Positions 19,881 to 28,759 are shown, numbered from the stretch's first letter. The stretch: DNA of 64,000 nt from Gelidibacter algens (GCF_001678675.1 NZ_LZRN01000003.1:124001-188000), one strand, 5' to 3'. The notes: generated by a model not told the origin, from the letters alone. Program-made: numbers and translations.

Positions 19881-21173
19881 ATGAGAACATATATTCAAGC
19901 ATTGGGCATATTAGGCCTAACACTTCTTATTTCTTGTAAATCTAATACAGAAAATCAGATGGATAATAGTAATGAAGAGCAACAGGAAATAGTCCATTCT
20001 GGTGATACGGTTATGACTGCCGTTGGAGAATTGATTCTCCCTGCACCATACGCTACAGAATCTGTGGCCAATAGCAATAACATGGTAGATTGGCCAGAAA
20101 ACACGCTTCCAAAAGCGCCTGAAGGATTTACCGTCACAAAATATGCTGATGGGTTTGATAATCCGCGTTGGTCCTATTTTGGACCCAACGGCGATTTATT
20201 TGTGAGTGAAGCAACCACAGGAAAGGAATCAGGAAAAATCACCGTTTTACGAGATAGAAATAATGACGGCAAATTTGAGATTCGCGAAACGTTTCTTGCA
20301 AATTTGAATCAGCCATTCGGGATGTTGATCATTGATAATTCATTCTATGTGGCAAATACTGACGGACTTTATAAATATCCGTATAAAAAAGATCAAACGT
20401 CGCTAAAAGATGTAGAAGGCAGGAAAATTGTCGATTTACCTGCAGGCGGTTACAACAACCATTGGACCCGGAATATCATTACTAATGACGCGCAAGATAA
20501 AATCTATATCTCAGTCGGATCTGCCAGTAATGTAGGTGAGCATGGTATGGATGAAGAAATACGTCGGGCAAACATATTGGTTGTAAACTTGGATGGTTCT
20601 GATGAGAAAATTTACGCTAGCGGATTGAGAAATCCTGTTGGCATGGATTGGAATCCTGCAAATGGAGAGTTATGGTCTGCCATTAATGAGCGCGATAAGC
20701 TTGGCGATAATTTAGTTCCCGATTACGCAACCAGCGTTAAGGAAGGTGGATTTTACGGCTGGCCTTATTCTTATTTTGGTCAGATTGAAGATCCACGGTT
20801 AGAAGGAAAAGCTCCAGAGTTGGTTGAAAAAGCGATCATTCCTGATGTTTCTTTAGGGCCACACACAGCCCCTTTGGGATTTACATTTTATGATGCCACT
20901 GCATTTCCTGAAAAATATAGAAATGGCGCATTTGTAGGGCAGCATGGCTCATGGAACCGCTCAGTCTTATCTGGATACAAAGTCGTATTTATTCCTTTTG
21001 ATAACGGAATACCAAAACAACCTGAAGATTTTTTAACCGGTTTTATTGCTGAAGAAAAAGGATCAGATGTTTATGGACGTCCTGTTGCTGTGACGGTGAG
21101 TCCACAAGGTGATTTGCTGGTTAATGATGATGCTGGTAATTCCATTTGGAAAGTTAGTTATAAGACACCATAA
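19881..21173 (+). CDS. PQQ/sorbosone-dehydrogenase-like beta-propeller lipoprotein
   Basis: A 430-residue lipoprotein (GILGLTLLISC signal, Cys about 19) of the soluble sugar dehydrogenase / sorbosone dehydrogenase family (GSDH-like six-bladed propeller). Visible features are GFDNPRWSYFGPNGDLFVSE at the first blade, GLRNPVGMDWNPANGELW, and FVGQHGSWNRS near the C-terminus. Some family members oxidise aldoses or sorbosone with PQQ; many flavobacterial ones are untested, so substrate and cofactor are uncertain. The 169 bases upstream contain no gene. The TonB-dependent receptor that follows may be co-transcribed (121-base gap). Confidence 0.8.
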   Translation: MRTYIQALGILGLTLLISCKSNTENQMDNSNEEQQEIVHSGDTVMTAVGELILPAPYATESVANSNNMVDWPENTLPKAPEGFTVTKYADGFDNPRWSYFGPNGDLFVSEATTGKESGKITVLRDRNNDGKFEIRETFLANLNQPFGMLIIDNSFYVANTDGLYKYPYKKDQTSLKDVEGRKIVDLPAGGYNNHWTRNIITNDAQDKIYISVGSASNVGEHGMDEEIRRANILVVNLDGSDEKIYASGLRNPVGMDWNPANGELWSAINERDKLGDNLVPDYATSVKEGGFYGWPYSYFGQIEDPRLEGKAPELVEKAIIPDVSLGPHTAPLGFTFYDATAFPEKYRNGAFVGQHGSWNRSVLSGYKVVFIPFDNGIPKQPEDFLTGFIAEEKGSDVYGRPVAVTVSPQGDLLVNDDAGNSIWKVSYKTP

Positions 21174-21206
21174 ACTACCTCGGTGGCAGCCCCCACGACG
21201 TATTAA

Positions 21207-21261
21207 ATTCCAAAAAAGTAAAATTCTAGATTCCAAAAAAATAAAACGAGGCAGAGCCTCG
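21207..21261. repeat. Short direct repeat and hairpin between the propeller gene and the receptor gene
   Basis: Two near-identical copies of ATTCCAAAAAAnTAAAA lie about 24 bases apart. They are followed by a perfect 6-bp hairpin with a 3-base loop (CGAGGC 21247-21252, GCCTCG 21256-21261). There is no T-tract after the hairpin, so it is not a typical terminator. Its role is unknown. Confidence 0.5.
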
Positions 21262-21294
21262 AGGAATTGAACCCAAAAAACTAAATAAAATAGG

Positions 21295-23583
21295 ATGAGG
21301 TTTTTAAAGTTACAGGCGGTTATGTTATTCATAACCGTTTTTTTTAATATGCTCCAAGCACAAGAGGTGAAGGGCCTAGTCAAATCTGAACGAGGTATTC
21401 CTATTGCTGATGTTTCCGTCAGTAACAATAATCAGGTGATTTCAAAAACAGATGACAATGGACAATTTGTGCTCCCAAAAAATTTTAGCCTTCCACTGGA
21501 AATCACACTTGAGCATCCAGAGTTTCAATTTAAAACAGCTGTATTTTCTGAAGTTAACCAAATATTTTATTTAATGGAAACGATTACAATTGAAGAGCTT
21601 AGTCCTGTTCTGATAGTGGCACCGCCAGAAATTAAAAGCCTTGTCATCACACCCACGAATACTATCACAAGTGAGGCCTTGGACCAGCAGAGTCCCGTGG
21701 CACTCGTAGATGCCTTAAACAAAACTGCTGGTGTCTATATTCAAAGCGGCGCTATAAACACCAACCGCATTACCATAAGAGGGGTGGGTTCACGCACGCT
21801 TTACGGTACCAATAAAATTAAAGCCTATTTTAATGGCATTCCCATTACCAATGGGGTTGGGGAAACGGCCTTGGATGTGTATGATCCGGAAGATCTACAA
21901 TCCATTGAAGTTATTAAAGGTCCGAAAGCCACATTATATGGCACCAACCTTGGTGGAACACTATTGTTGAATTCCAAAAAATCCAAAACGCAAGGTCTCT
22001 CTTTCAAGAACAGTACAACCGTAGGTTCTTTTGGGTTGTTAAAAAACAGTGTGTCTTCTGATTTTTCCAACACCAATTTTTCACTGCATTTTGCATATGA
22101 TCATTTAGAACTTGATGGTTATCGTGATAATAGTCGGTATAATAAAAATTCTTATTTTTTGAATTCCAGTTACCGATTAAATGATAACACCCTGCTGTCA
22201 GTATTGCTCAATCACAGCAATTACAGAGCAGAGATTCCAAGTTCAATTGGAAAGACTGATTACCTGCAAAACCCATCCAAAGCAGCATTCACATGGTCAA
22301 AAGCGAAAGGTTATGAAGACGATGCCCAAAGTTTGGCAGGGATTAACCTGAACCATAAATTCTCAAAAAGCTGGGAGAACAGCACCAGTGTATTTTATTC
22401 TTATTCTGATCATTATGAACCGCGACCTTTCAATATTTTAGACGAATTTACAGAGGGTGTTGGATTGCGAACCCTTTTTACCAACAGTTTTGATTTTTTA
22501 GGAAGACCAGCGGAATGGCATTTTGGGACAGAACTGTATCAGGATGCCTACCATTGGAAAACTTTTGAAAACCGCTATGCCACTAACAATGGAAATGGAA
22601 GTTTGCAGGGTATATTATTAAGCAATAATCAAGAAAATAGAGCACAACTGAATGTCTTTTCTAGTATAACACTTCCCGTTTTGAACAAAGTGACCCTGCA
22701 GTTCGGGATGAATTATAACAAGACAACTTATGATTTTCAGGACGATTTCAATCCTGAAGAAAGGAATAAAAGCGCCACAAGAAATTTTGATGATATTATA
22801 GCTCCAAATGTAAACCTGACCTATCAGCTTAATCCGCAACAACAAGTTTTTGCCAATGTAAGTTACGGTTTCAATTACCCGAGTTTAGAGGAGACCTTAA
22901 CTCCTGATGGCTTGATCAATCCTGAAATCAGTCCAGAAAAAGGCTATAATTATGAAATTGGTAGCCAAGTTTATTTTTTTAAGAAACGTTGGCACATTTT
23001 GGCGACTTACTACATTTTGGATATAAAAGATCTATTGGTAGCCCAAAGGGTAGGAGATGATCAATATATTGGCAGAAATGCGGGACGGACCTTACACCAA
23101 GGATTGGAAATTTCAACCGACTACAAGCTGGTGTTCACAGAAAGCTTTAAGGTTTCGCCCTACGTGAATGCATCCTTCAATTGGCATAAATTTAAAGAGT
23201 TTATAGATGAGGATATCGATTTTTCAGGGAATGAACTTACTGGAGTTCCAAATGTAACCCTGGCTTCTGGAGTAGCTTTAAATTTTGATCAATTCTCTTT
23301 GTTTTTCAATCATCTGTATGTGGGTGAAATGCCTATGAATGATGCCAACAGTCTTTTCAGTGATGCCTACAACCTTTTAAATTTAAAGCTCAATTACGTT
23401 GGTCAACTTCTTGAACGGCTTGGTTATGAAGTGAATTTTGGAGTCAATAATTTAGCAGATACCAAATACGCTTCTTCCATTCTTATCAATGCCACCGGAT
23501 TCAATAATTCAGAACCAAGATATTACTATCCTGGAAACCCTCGTAATTACTATGGTGGCATCAAGCTGAACTATAATTTTTAG
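21295..23583 (+). CDS. TonB-dependent outer-membrane receptor
   Basis: A 762-residue TonB-dependent receptor, shorter than SusC and with no SusD partner. It has a signal peptide (LFITVFFNMLQAQ), a short CarboxypepD_reg-like domain (about 25-95), a plug (about 110-225, with ITIRGVGSRTLYGTNKIKAY and IEVIKGPKATLYG) and a barrel. It ends with YPGNPRNYYGGIKLNYNF, a typical closing strand. This form fits siderophore, vitamin or other small-ligand uptake; the substrate cannot be read from the sequence. It may be paired with the propeller lipoprotein upstream. Confidence 0.9.
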   Translation: MRFLKLQAVMLFITVFFNMLQAQEVKGLVKSERGIPIADVSVSNNNQVISKTDDNGQFVLPKNFSLPLEITLEHPEFQFKTAVFSEVNQIFYLMETITIEELSPVLIVAPPEIKSLVITPTNTITSEALDQQSPVALVDALNKTAGVYIQSGAINTNRITIRGVGSRTLYGTNKIKAYFNGIPITNGVGETALDVYDPEDLQSIEVIKGPKATLYGTNLGGTLLLNSKKSKTQGLSFKNSTTVGSFGLLKNSVSSDFSNTNFSLHFAYDHLELDGYRDNSRYNKNSYFLNSSYRLNDNTLLSVLLNHSNYRAEIPSSIGKTDYLQNPSKAAFTWSKAKGYEDDAQSLAGINLNHKFSKSWENSTSVFYSYSDHYEPRPFNILDEFTEGVGLRTLFTNSFDFLGRPAEWHFGTELYQDAYHWKTFENRYATNNGNGSLQGILLSNNQENRAQLNVFSSITLPVLNKVTLQFGMNYNKTTYDFQDDFNPEERNKSATRNFDDIIAPNVNLTYQLNPQQQVFANVSYGFNYPSLEETLTPDGLINPEISPEKGYNYEIGSQVYFFKKRWHILATYYILDIKDLLVAQRVGDDQYIGRNAGRTLHQGLEISTDYKLVFTESFKVSPYVNASFNWHKFKEFIDEDIDFSGNELTGVPNVTLASGVALNFDQFSLFFNHLYVGEMPMNDANSLFSDAYNLLNLKLNYVGQLLERLGYEVNFGVNNLADTKYASSILINATGFNNSEPRYYYPGNPRNYYGGIKLNYNF

Positions 23584-23641
23584 AAAATTGTAACAATGTT
23601 GCTTGTTGAGCGTCATACAAGTACATCAATCAAACCACATC

Positions 23642-23980
23642 ATGAGAGAAGATAGAACATTAATCGTCATTACACATTTGAGCCAATTAATAACCTTACT
23701 TACAGGTTTTGGAAGTTTAATTTTACCCTTAATTCTTTGGGTGACCCAAAAGGAGAAAGTATATCAAATGGATAGCCATGGAAAAAACATCATCAACTTT
23801 CAGTTAAGTATGATTGTCTATTGTATTATTTGTGTGCCGCTTATTCTTTTGTTCGGGTTGGGAATTTTAGGGTTTATCGTCTTAGGTATTGTGTCTGTCG
23901 TTTTCCCTGTCATCAATGCCATTAAAGCCAGCAATGGCGAAACACCAAGATATCCTTTGTCTTTTAATTTTATCAGTTAA
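23642..23980 (+). CDS. DUF4870 small membrane protein
   Basis: A 112-residue membrane protein matching the DUF4870 (Tic20-like) family. It has about three hydrophobic segments, a conserved LILWVTQKEK after the first helix, and DSHGKNIINFQLS before the second. The start ATG at 23642 is preferred over an upstream TTG at 23603. Its function is unknown. A strong terminator lies 19 bases after the stop. Confidence 0.85.
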   Translation: MREDRTLIVITHLSQLITLLTGFGSLILPLILWVTQKEKVYQMDSHGKNIINFQLSMIVYCIICVPLILLFGLGILGFIVLGIVSVVFPVINAIKASNGETPRYPLSFNFIS

Positions 23981-23998
23981 ACAATCATTAGATAAAGC

Positions 23999-24030
23999 AA
24001 AAACGCCTACTTTTTTGAGTAGGCGTTTTT
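23999..24030. terminator. Bidirectional intrinsic terminator
   Basis: A perfect 12-bp stem (AAAAACGCCTAC 23999-24010 and GTAGGCGTTTTT 24019-24030) with an 8-base loop and T-rich runs on both strands. It sits between two convergent genes, DUF4870 on the plus strand and dnaN on the minus strand. Confidence 0.92.
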
Positions 24031-24062
24031 TATTAAAATAAGAGCGGACTTTTTTATTTGTT

Positions 24063-25181
24063 CTAATTGTTAAGCATCACAGGCATCACCAACATAGTCA
24101 CGCGTTCACCTTCATCCAAGCCGTCAATAGGCGTTAAAATTCCGGCTCTATTTGGTAAGCTCATTTCAAGTTGCACTTCATTGGCACCAAGATTGTTCAA
24201 CATCTCAGTCAAGAATCGGGAGTTGAAACCTATTTGCATATCATCACCTTGGTAATCACAAGTGAGACGTTCTTCTGCTTTATTACTGTAATCAATATCT
24301 TCTGCCGAAATATTCAATTCAGCACCTGCAATTTTTAAGCGTATTTGATGTGTTGTTTTATTGGAGAAAATGCTCACACGTCTGACAGAATTTAAAAATT
24401 GGTTTCTGTCAATAGTCAACTTATTAGGATTTTCCTTAGGGATCACCGCTTCATAATTAGGATATTTTCCATCAATCAAGCGACACACCAATACAGAGTT
24501 TTCAAAGGTGAATTTTGCGTTGGAGTCATTATATTCAATGGTTACGGCATCATCATTACCCGCTAAAATCCCTTTTAAGAGATTTAAAGGTTTCTTTGGC
24601 ATAATAAATTCAGCCACCTGATTGGCAGTGACATCTTCACGTGTATATTTCACCAATTTATGGGCATCAGTCGCAACAAACGTTAAACCTTCAGTAGAAA
24701 ACTGAAAAAACACGCCGCTCATTACGGGGCGTAAATCGTCATTTCCTGCGGCAAAGATCGTTTTGCTAATAGCAGTTGCCAAAATATCTCCCATTACCAT
24801 TGTAGTACTAGGATTTTCAAGCGCTACCGCTTTTGGAAACTCATTGCCATCTACATATGCCAACGCATATTTACCATGGTTAGAACTGATCTCGACAGTA
24901 TTGTTGTCTTCAGCCACAAATGTAAGCGGTTGTTCAGGAAACGTTTTAAGGGTGTCCAATAATAATCGCGCAGGTAACGCAATACTGCCTGTGCTTGTAC
25001 TTTCAACATCTATGATGGAAGACATTGTAGTCTCTAAATCGCTCGCAGAAACAGTGAGCTTTGAATCATTAAGTTCAAACAAGAAATTATCGAGAATAGG
25101 TAAGGTGTTTGAGTTGTTTATGACCCCTCCCAACACTTGTAATTGTTTGAGCAAATAGGTACTTGATACGATAAACTTCAT
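24063..25181 (-). CDS. dnaN: DNA polymerase III beta subunit (sliding clamp)
   Basis: A 372-residue DNA sliding clamp, the processivity factor of the replicative polymerase. Starting at 25181 gives MKFIVSSTYLLKQLQVLGGV, the standard N-terminus; the longer frame to 25217 adds 12 non-conserved residues. Three clamp domains are present, ending with the typical hydrophobic tail LVMPVMLNN. Length is normal for Bacteroidota. It is a single gene transcribed away from a candidate TAnnTTTG promoter and ends at the bidirectional terminator. Confidence 0.97.
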   Translation of the reverse strand: MKFIVSSTYLLKQLQVLGGVINNSNTLPILDNFLFELNDSKLTVSASDLETTMSSIIDVESTSTGSIALPARLLLDTLKTFPEQPLTFVAEDNNTVEISSNHGKYALAYVDGNEFPKAVALENPSTTMVMGDILATAISKTIFAAGNDDLRPVMSGVFFQFSTEGLTFVATDAHKLVKYTREDVTANQVAEFIMPKKPLNLLKGILAGNDDAVTIEYNDSNAKFTFENSVLVCRLIDGKYPNYEAVIPKENPNKLTIDRNQFLNSVRRVSIFSNKTTHQIRLKIAGAELNISAEDIDYSNKAEERLTCDYQGDDMQIGFNSRFLTEMLNNLGANEVQLEMSLPNRAGILTPIDGLDEGERVTMLVMPVMLNN

Positions 25182-25219
25182 GTATGTGTTTATTTTGTAT
25201 GTTATATTATTAGACAAAG

Positions 25220-25243
25220 CAAATATATTTGATTAAAGTGATA
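25220..25243 (-). promoter_or_regulatory. Candidate dnaN promoter
   Basis: On the minus strand TATATTTG (25227-25220) matches the Bacteroidota -7 consensus TAnnTTTG exactly. It lies about 38 bases before the dnaN ATG. A weak -33 element (TTAG) lies 19 bases upstream of it, within this window of bases or just beyond. Confidence 0.4.
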
Positions 25244-25438
25244 CTACTAAGCCTTACTTATACAATTTTATTAACAGTTTGTGCATATGTTTGGTAACCT
25301 TGAAGACTTTGCAAAGGCTAGTAGTCGCATTTGAAAAGTATCAGAATTCACTTTACTTTTTATGTGTTGATAGGGTGCAGAAGTTTTGTTCAGAAAGTGT
25401 CAAAAAACGATCATCCGGAAAACGAAATCACTTTGTTG

Positions 25439-27112
25439 TTAGGCGTATTTTTTACGTCTTATGTAATTGAAAATAAAACCAAAAAGCGCTAAAATTATCA
25501 GCGGTAGCACAATGGATATCAATTGCCATTGTGTTTTGTTTTGCTCTATTTTTTGAGCATCTAAAAAGGCAATGTTGATATCTTTGGTTCTGACGTCCAA
25601 TAAGCCGTCATCGTTTAACAGATAATTTACGGCGTTTAGTAAAAATTCCTTGTTCCCAAAGCTTTGTCCTGTCCAGCGATCAAAACCTAACTCTTGAGGT
25701 TGATTTTTGATAACATCATTTTTAATGACATCTCCATCCGCAATTACGATCATTTTAGTATTTGGACTCGAATCTTTAAAAGTATTAGTTTTGAATGGTT
25801 TTATCCGATCCTTATAAGCCGAGGTAAACTGGCCTTCCAACAACACCGCCAAGTTTTGTGGCCCTCTATTGTACGTTGCAGGATCTTGCTCTTGCGTGAC
25901 GATCTCTAAACTAATTTCATTGGGAACACCTTCCAATTTTGTGAGTTTGGAGCTTTGTAAGAGTAGCGTCTTGTTGGTGCTACTTTTTAATGTGTCCAAT
26001 TGACTTGCAAAATCAAATTTCACCAAATTCAAATTGCTTGTAATGGGATGTTCTGGGTTGCCGGCTGCCAATGGCGAATAAGGCCATTTTAAAGGCTGAA
26101 ACTGGGCATTGCTCCCTTCGCCCATGGCAATAGTAATTGGTGCAGAGTACATGTCATTTACAATAACTGGGTTGATCCGTATGCCGTACTTGAAGAAAAA
26201 ATCGTTTAAATTCAAATCGTTTATAATGGCGACACCCCGGCCTTCATCGTTGAAGAGGCTATCTTTATCCATTAAAATACTTTCGGTGAGCCACAAGCTT
26301 TTACCGCCATTCATGGTAAACTGATCCAAAACCAATTTTTCTTCCTCTGTAAAAGCTTGGGTTGGTTTTGCGGCAATAATGAGGTCAAAGTCTTTTAATT
26401 TCTCTAAGGTTCCTTCAGGATTAGAGGCAACACTATCTAAAGTGAACGGCGCAAGAAAATAGTGTTCTTTGATGGTTTTTAGAAAATCAGCCAAATATTT
26501 ATCCTCTAATTCCCCATTCCCTTTTAAAATGGCAATCTTTTTACTTTTTGGGGTTACTAATTTTTGAAAGCCTTCAGCAAAGGCATACTCTAAATGCTGA
26601 ATGGAATTTGTAACCAGTTCCTGTTGTGTAGCTCCAATTTTATTTTTAATCAGCGGAATTTTGACCGTTTGGTCATTGTAACTTGCCAAGGCCCAAGGGA
26701 AGATTAATTCTTGGGAGGTTTTACCGTTGTTGTTAACGCTCAACTGTAAGGGTTCCAAACCGCGTTCTATCAGCTGTTCAATGTTGTTGTCACGTGTGTT
26801 TTCATCTTCCAGCGGATTGATGAAGTTAAACACAATCTGATCGTAGTCTAATGCAAACTCCTCCAGTATCTGCTGGGTTTCGGTTCTTAACCGTCTAAAT
26901 TCCGAAGGGAAATTGCCTTCTAAAAACACATCTACAAGCAGTGGCGACTTCACATCCTTAACAGTGGCCAAAGCCGATTCTGACAAGGTATAGCGCTGAT
27001 CTTGCGTGAGGTCAAATCGTTTGTACACCTTAGCGCCAACCCAATTTAGAACTATGAGCGCAACAAGGAGCAAGACGATTTTTAGAAGGTTTGATTTATT
27101 TTTTATCATCAA
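25439..27112 (-). CDS. gldG: Gliding-motility ABC transporter substrate-binding component GldG
   Basis: A 557-residue membrane-anchored protein of the GldG family (ABC_transp_aux). There is an N-terminal transmembrane helix (LLKIVLLLVALIVLNWVG), the conserved RFDLTQDQRYTLSE, a large extracytoplasmic domain, and a C-terminal helix (WQLISIVLPLIILALFGFIF) followed by the basic tail NYIRRKKYA. It is proposed to work with GldA and GldF as an ABC transporter needed for gliding. Its start overlaps the preceding 164-aa gene by 17 bases. Confidence 0.93.
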   Translation of the reverse strand: MMIKNKSNLLKIVLLLVALIVLNWVGAKVYKRFDLTQDQRYTLSESALATVKDVKSPLLVDVFLEGNFPSEFRRLRTETQQILEEFALDYDQIVFNFINPLEDENTRDNNIEQLIERGLEPLQLSVNNNGKTSQELIFPWALASYNDQTVKIPLIKNKIGATQQELVTNSIQHLEYAFAEGFQKLVTPKSKKIAILKGNGELEDKYLADFLKTIKEHYFLAPFTLDSVASNPEGTLEKLKDFDLIIAAKPTQAFTEEEKLVLDQFTMNGGKSLWLTESILMDKDSLFNDEGRGVAIINDLNLNDFFFKYGIRINPVIVNDMYSAPITIAMGEGSNAQFQPLKWPYSPLAAGNPEHPITSNLNLVKFDFASQLDTLKSSTNKTLLLQSSKLTKLEGVPNEISLEIVTQEQDPATYNRGPQNLAVLLEGQFTSAYKDRIKPFKTNTFKDSSPNTKMIVIADGDVIKNDVIKNQPQELGFDRWTGQSFGNKEFLLNAVNYLLNDDGLLDVRTKDINIAFLDAQKIEQNKTQWQLISIVLPLIILALFGFIFNYIRRKKYA

Positions 27113-27590
27113 TTTTGAGGTCTAGTTGAAAGTTATTGACTTTACTCACTGTATCATTCTCAAAGGTAATTTCTAAGGCTTCCGATTTGCTATTAAAAGC
27201 TCCAGGCAGAATGCCAATACCATAATTCCAACGGTCAACATCATATCCATTTTTTGCGTCATCCCAAGCCAACCATTCATAGGTTCCTAATAGTTCTGTA
27301 ATAGTGGTTTTCGATTTTCCAACGAGCGTATCCGTTACCTGCAGATTATCATACATTTCATAACGAAAACTCGGGCTGTCGAGCCAAACTTCGGAATCAA
27401 AATATTTTTCATGATGGTAGCTGCTAAAGATATTTATCAACGGGTAAAATGCGTAGAAATAAAGAAACGGCGTCAAAATAAGACTGAGCGGAATGGTAAT
27501 CCATTTACGTTTGTCTATGGTGTTCACAAAAAGGAACGTCAATGCAAATACGATAATTAGAAAAACAACAAGTAAGGGCGTAAGGATCAT
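27096..27590 (-). CDS. Unknown 164-residue membrane protein between gldF and gldG
   Basis: A protein of 164 residues with two N-terminal hydrophobic segments (about 2-24 and 31-52) and then a soluble part. The soluble part contains LVGKSKTTITELLGTYEW and WNYGIGILPG, which look like the BLIP/SmpA-type outer-membrane-lipoprotein fold, although no lipobox is present. It starts two bases after the gldF stop and overlaps gldG by 17 bases, so it is translated with them. gldF and gldG are usually adjacent, so it may be a locus-specific accessory to the Gld transporter. That role is inferred only from position. Confidence 0.7.
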   Translation of the reverse strand: MILTPLLVVFLIIVFALTFLFVNTIDKRKWITIPLSLILTPFLYFYAFYPLINIFSSYHHEKYFDSEVWLDSPSFRYEMYDNLQVTDTLVGKSKTTITELLGTYEWLAWDDAKNGYDVDRWNYGIGILPGAFNSKSEALEITFENDTVSKVNNFQLDLKIDDKK

Positions 27591-27591
27591 A

Positions 27592-28299
27592 TTATTTTTT
27601 TTGAATGTTGAATTGGGTTAGAATGATGAAAAATATAGAAATGCTTATAAAATAGACTAAGTCTCTGGTATCTAAAACGCCTCGGCTTATACTGTTATAA
27701 TGAGCTTCCATCCCCAATTGTTCTAGGGGTAAAGCACTTAAATCTGAGAGGCCTTCAAAACCAAAGTAGAAGAAAAAACATAAAAAAACGGCACTTATAA
27801 AGGCAACAATCTGATTGTCAGAGAGCGTAGAGGCAAAAAGTCCGATAGCTGTATAAGCAGCTACCAAAAATAAAAGTCCCAGATAGGAGCCTATAATGCT
27901 GCCATAGTCTAATATGTCTGCGCTCATTTTTAAATTGTCGAGTGCCACAATATAAAGTAGCGTAGGCAGTAGAGCGAGACTGATCAATATGAGCGCGCCA
28001 AAGTATTTCCCTAAAACAATTTGTAGATGAGACAGGGGCTTGGTAACCAAAAGCTCTAAAGTGCCTTGTTTTTTTTCATCAGAAAAAGTCCGCATGGTTA
28101 CCGCAGGTACTAAAAAAACAAGAATCCACGGGGCTAAAAGAAAAAACGGCGTCAATTCAGCAAAACCACTTTCCAAAATATTAAAATCGCCTTTAAACAA
28201 CCACAGAAAAAGTCCGTTGAGCACCAAAAACAGAGCGATGACCAGATAGCCTATGGGAGAGGCAAAGAAAGAATTGTATTTCTTTTTTAAGTATTGCAA
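27592..28299 (-). CDS. gldF: Gliding-motility ABC transporter permease GldF (N-terminus disturbed)
   Basis: A 235-residue, six-helix ABC-2-type permease of the GldF family. FFASPIGYLVIALFLVLNG near the start and RTFSDEKKQGTLELL in the cytosolic loop are family signatures. In this frame the only near start is TTG at 28299. An ATG at 28303 begins MFAILKKEI, which looks like the normal GldF N-terminus, but in the frame one base away; one extra base near 28276-28288 separates the two. Either TTG is used, with minor loss, or the N-terminus is frameshifted. With GldG it forms the proposed gliding transporter. Confidence 0.88.
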   Translation of the reverse strand: MQYLKKKYNSFFASPIGYLVIALFLVLNGLFLWLFKGDFNILESGFAELTPFFLLAPWILVFLVPAVTMRTFSDEKKQGTLELLVTKPLSHLQIVLGKYFGALILISLALLPTLLYIVALDNLKMSADILDYGSIIGSYLGLLFLVAAYTAIGLFASTLSDNQIVAFISAVFLCFFFYFGFEGLSDLSALPLEQLGMEAHYNSISRGVLDTRDLVYFISISIFFIILTQFNIQKK

Positions 28300-28320
28300 A
28301 CATTCTATATATGTTATAAA

Positions 28321-28620
28321 TTATATAAGAGAAACGAGCTTATCCACGCTCCACGCTTCCGGTTTATCATTAAAAGATTTCTTGGTTGTTGCCCAAACAT
28401 TTTTGAATAGATCTGAATTTCGGTAATTTTCTAAATCTGCTTCTGCGTTCCAGTAACTATAGGTAAAAAATATATTGGGATGCGTTTTATCTCTGTAAAG
28501 TTCTAAAAACTCACAGCCTTCAAAACCCCTGATGAGCTTTTTTTTTAGTTTCAAAAAACGACAAAAATGCATCAATCTTAGAAGGCTCAAAACTACATTT
28601 TTACTAATTCTTACAAACAT
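28321..28620 (-). CDS. ABM-family (antibiotic biosynthesis monooxygenase-like) protein with compensated frameshifts
   Basis: A 99-residue protein. The C-terminal two-thirds is a normal ABM domain (FEGCEFLELYRDK, FFTYSYWNAEADLENYR, FNDKPEAWSVDKLVSL). Residues about 9-26 do not fit. In the frame offset by two bases, the same DNA reads SFEPSKIDAFLSFFETKKK, the expected first helix. The frames diverge near 28594, where one base is missing, and rejoin in a run of nine A's (28546-28538), where one base is extra. The protein is translatable but has a scrambled helix. It lies 17-21 bases before gldF. Confidence 0.75.
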   Translation of the reverse strand: MFVRISKNVVLSLLRLMHFCRFLKLKKKLIRGFEGCEFLELYRDKTHPNIFFTYSYWNAEADLENYRNSDLFKNVWATTKKSFNDKPEAWSVDKLVSLI

Positions 28621-28650
28621 TTTTTAGTATTTTAGTTGGTCTTTTTTTTT

Positions 28651-28748
28651 AGTCTTCAGTCTTCAGTCTTCAGTCTTCAGTCACCCGTCACCCGTCACCC
28701 GTCACCCGTCATCCGTCACCCGTCACCCGTCATCCGTCACCCGTCACC
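28651..28748. repeat. Heptamer tandem array (AGTCTTC to CGTCACC units)
   Basis: Fourteen phased 7-bp units: four AGTCTTC, one AGTCACC, then nine CGTCACC or CGTCATC. The unit sequence changes part-way but the 7-bp phase is kept. It fills the space between the ABM gene start and the stop of the SAM-hydrolase-family gene, both on the minus strand. Confidence 0.92.
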
Positions 28749-28759
28749 CCATCAACACA

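Noticed and set aside
21063-21428. Minus-strand ORF across the end of the propeller gene and start of the receptor gene
   Set aside because: Overlaps two sound genes in antisense and has no recognisable domain.
24063-24063. Replication origin near dnaN
   Set aside because: dnaA is not present and no DnaA-box cluster was seen; dnaN stands apart from dnaA in many Bacteroidota.
24763-25158. Plus-strand ORF opposite dnaN
   Set aside because: Shadow of dnaN; no start context, no family resemblance.
25279-25470. 63-aa ORF between dnaN and gldG
   Set aside because: No similarity seen, no start context, and its end runs antisense into gldG; the 257-base gap holds no convincing gene.
28651-28748. 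Possible CRISPR array
   Set aside because: Units are 7 bp with no spacers and no cas gene nearby; it is a simple tandem repeat.
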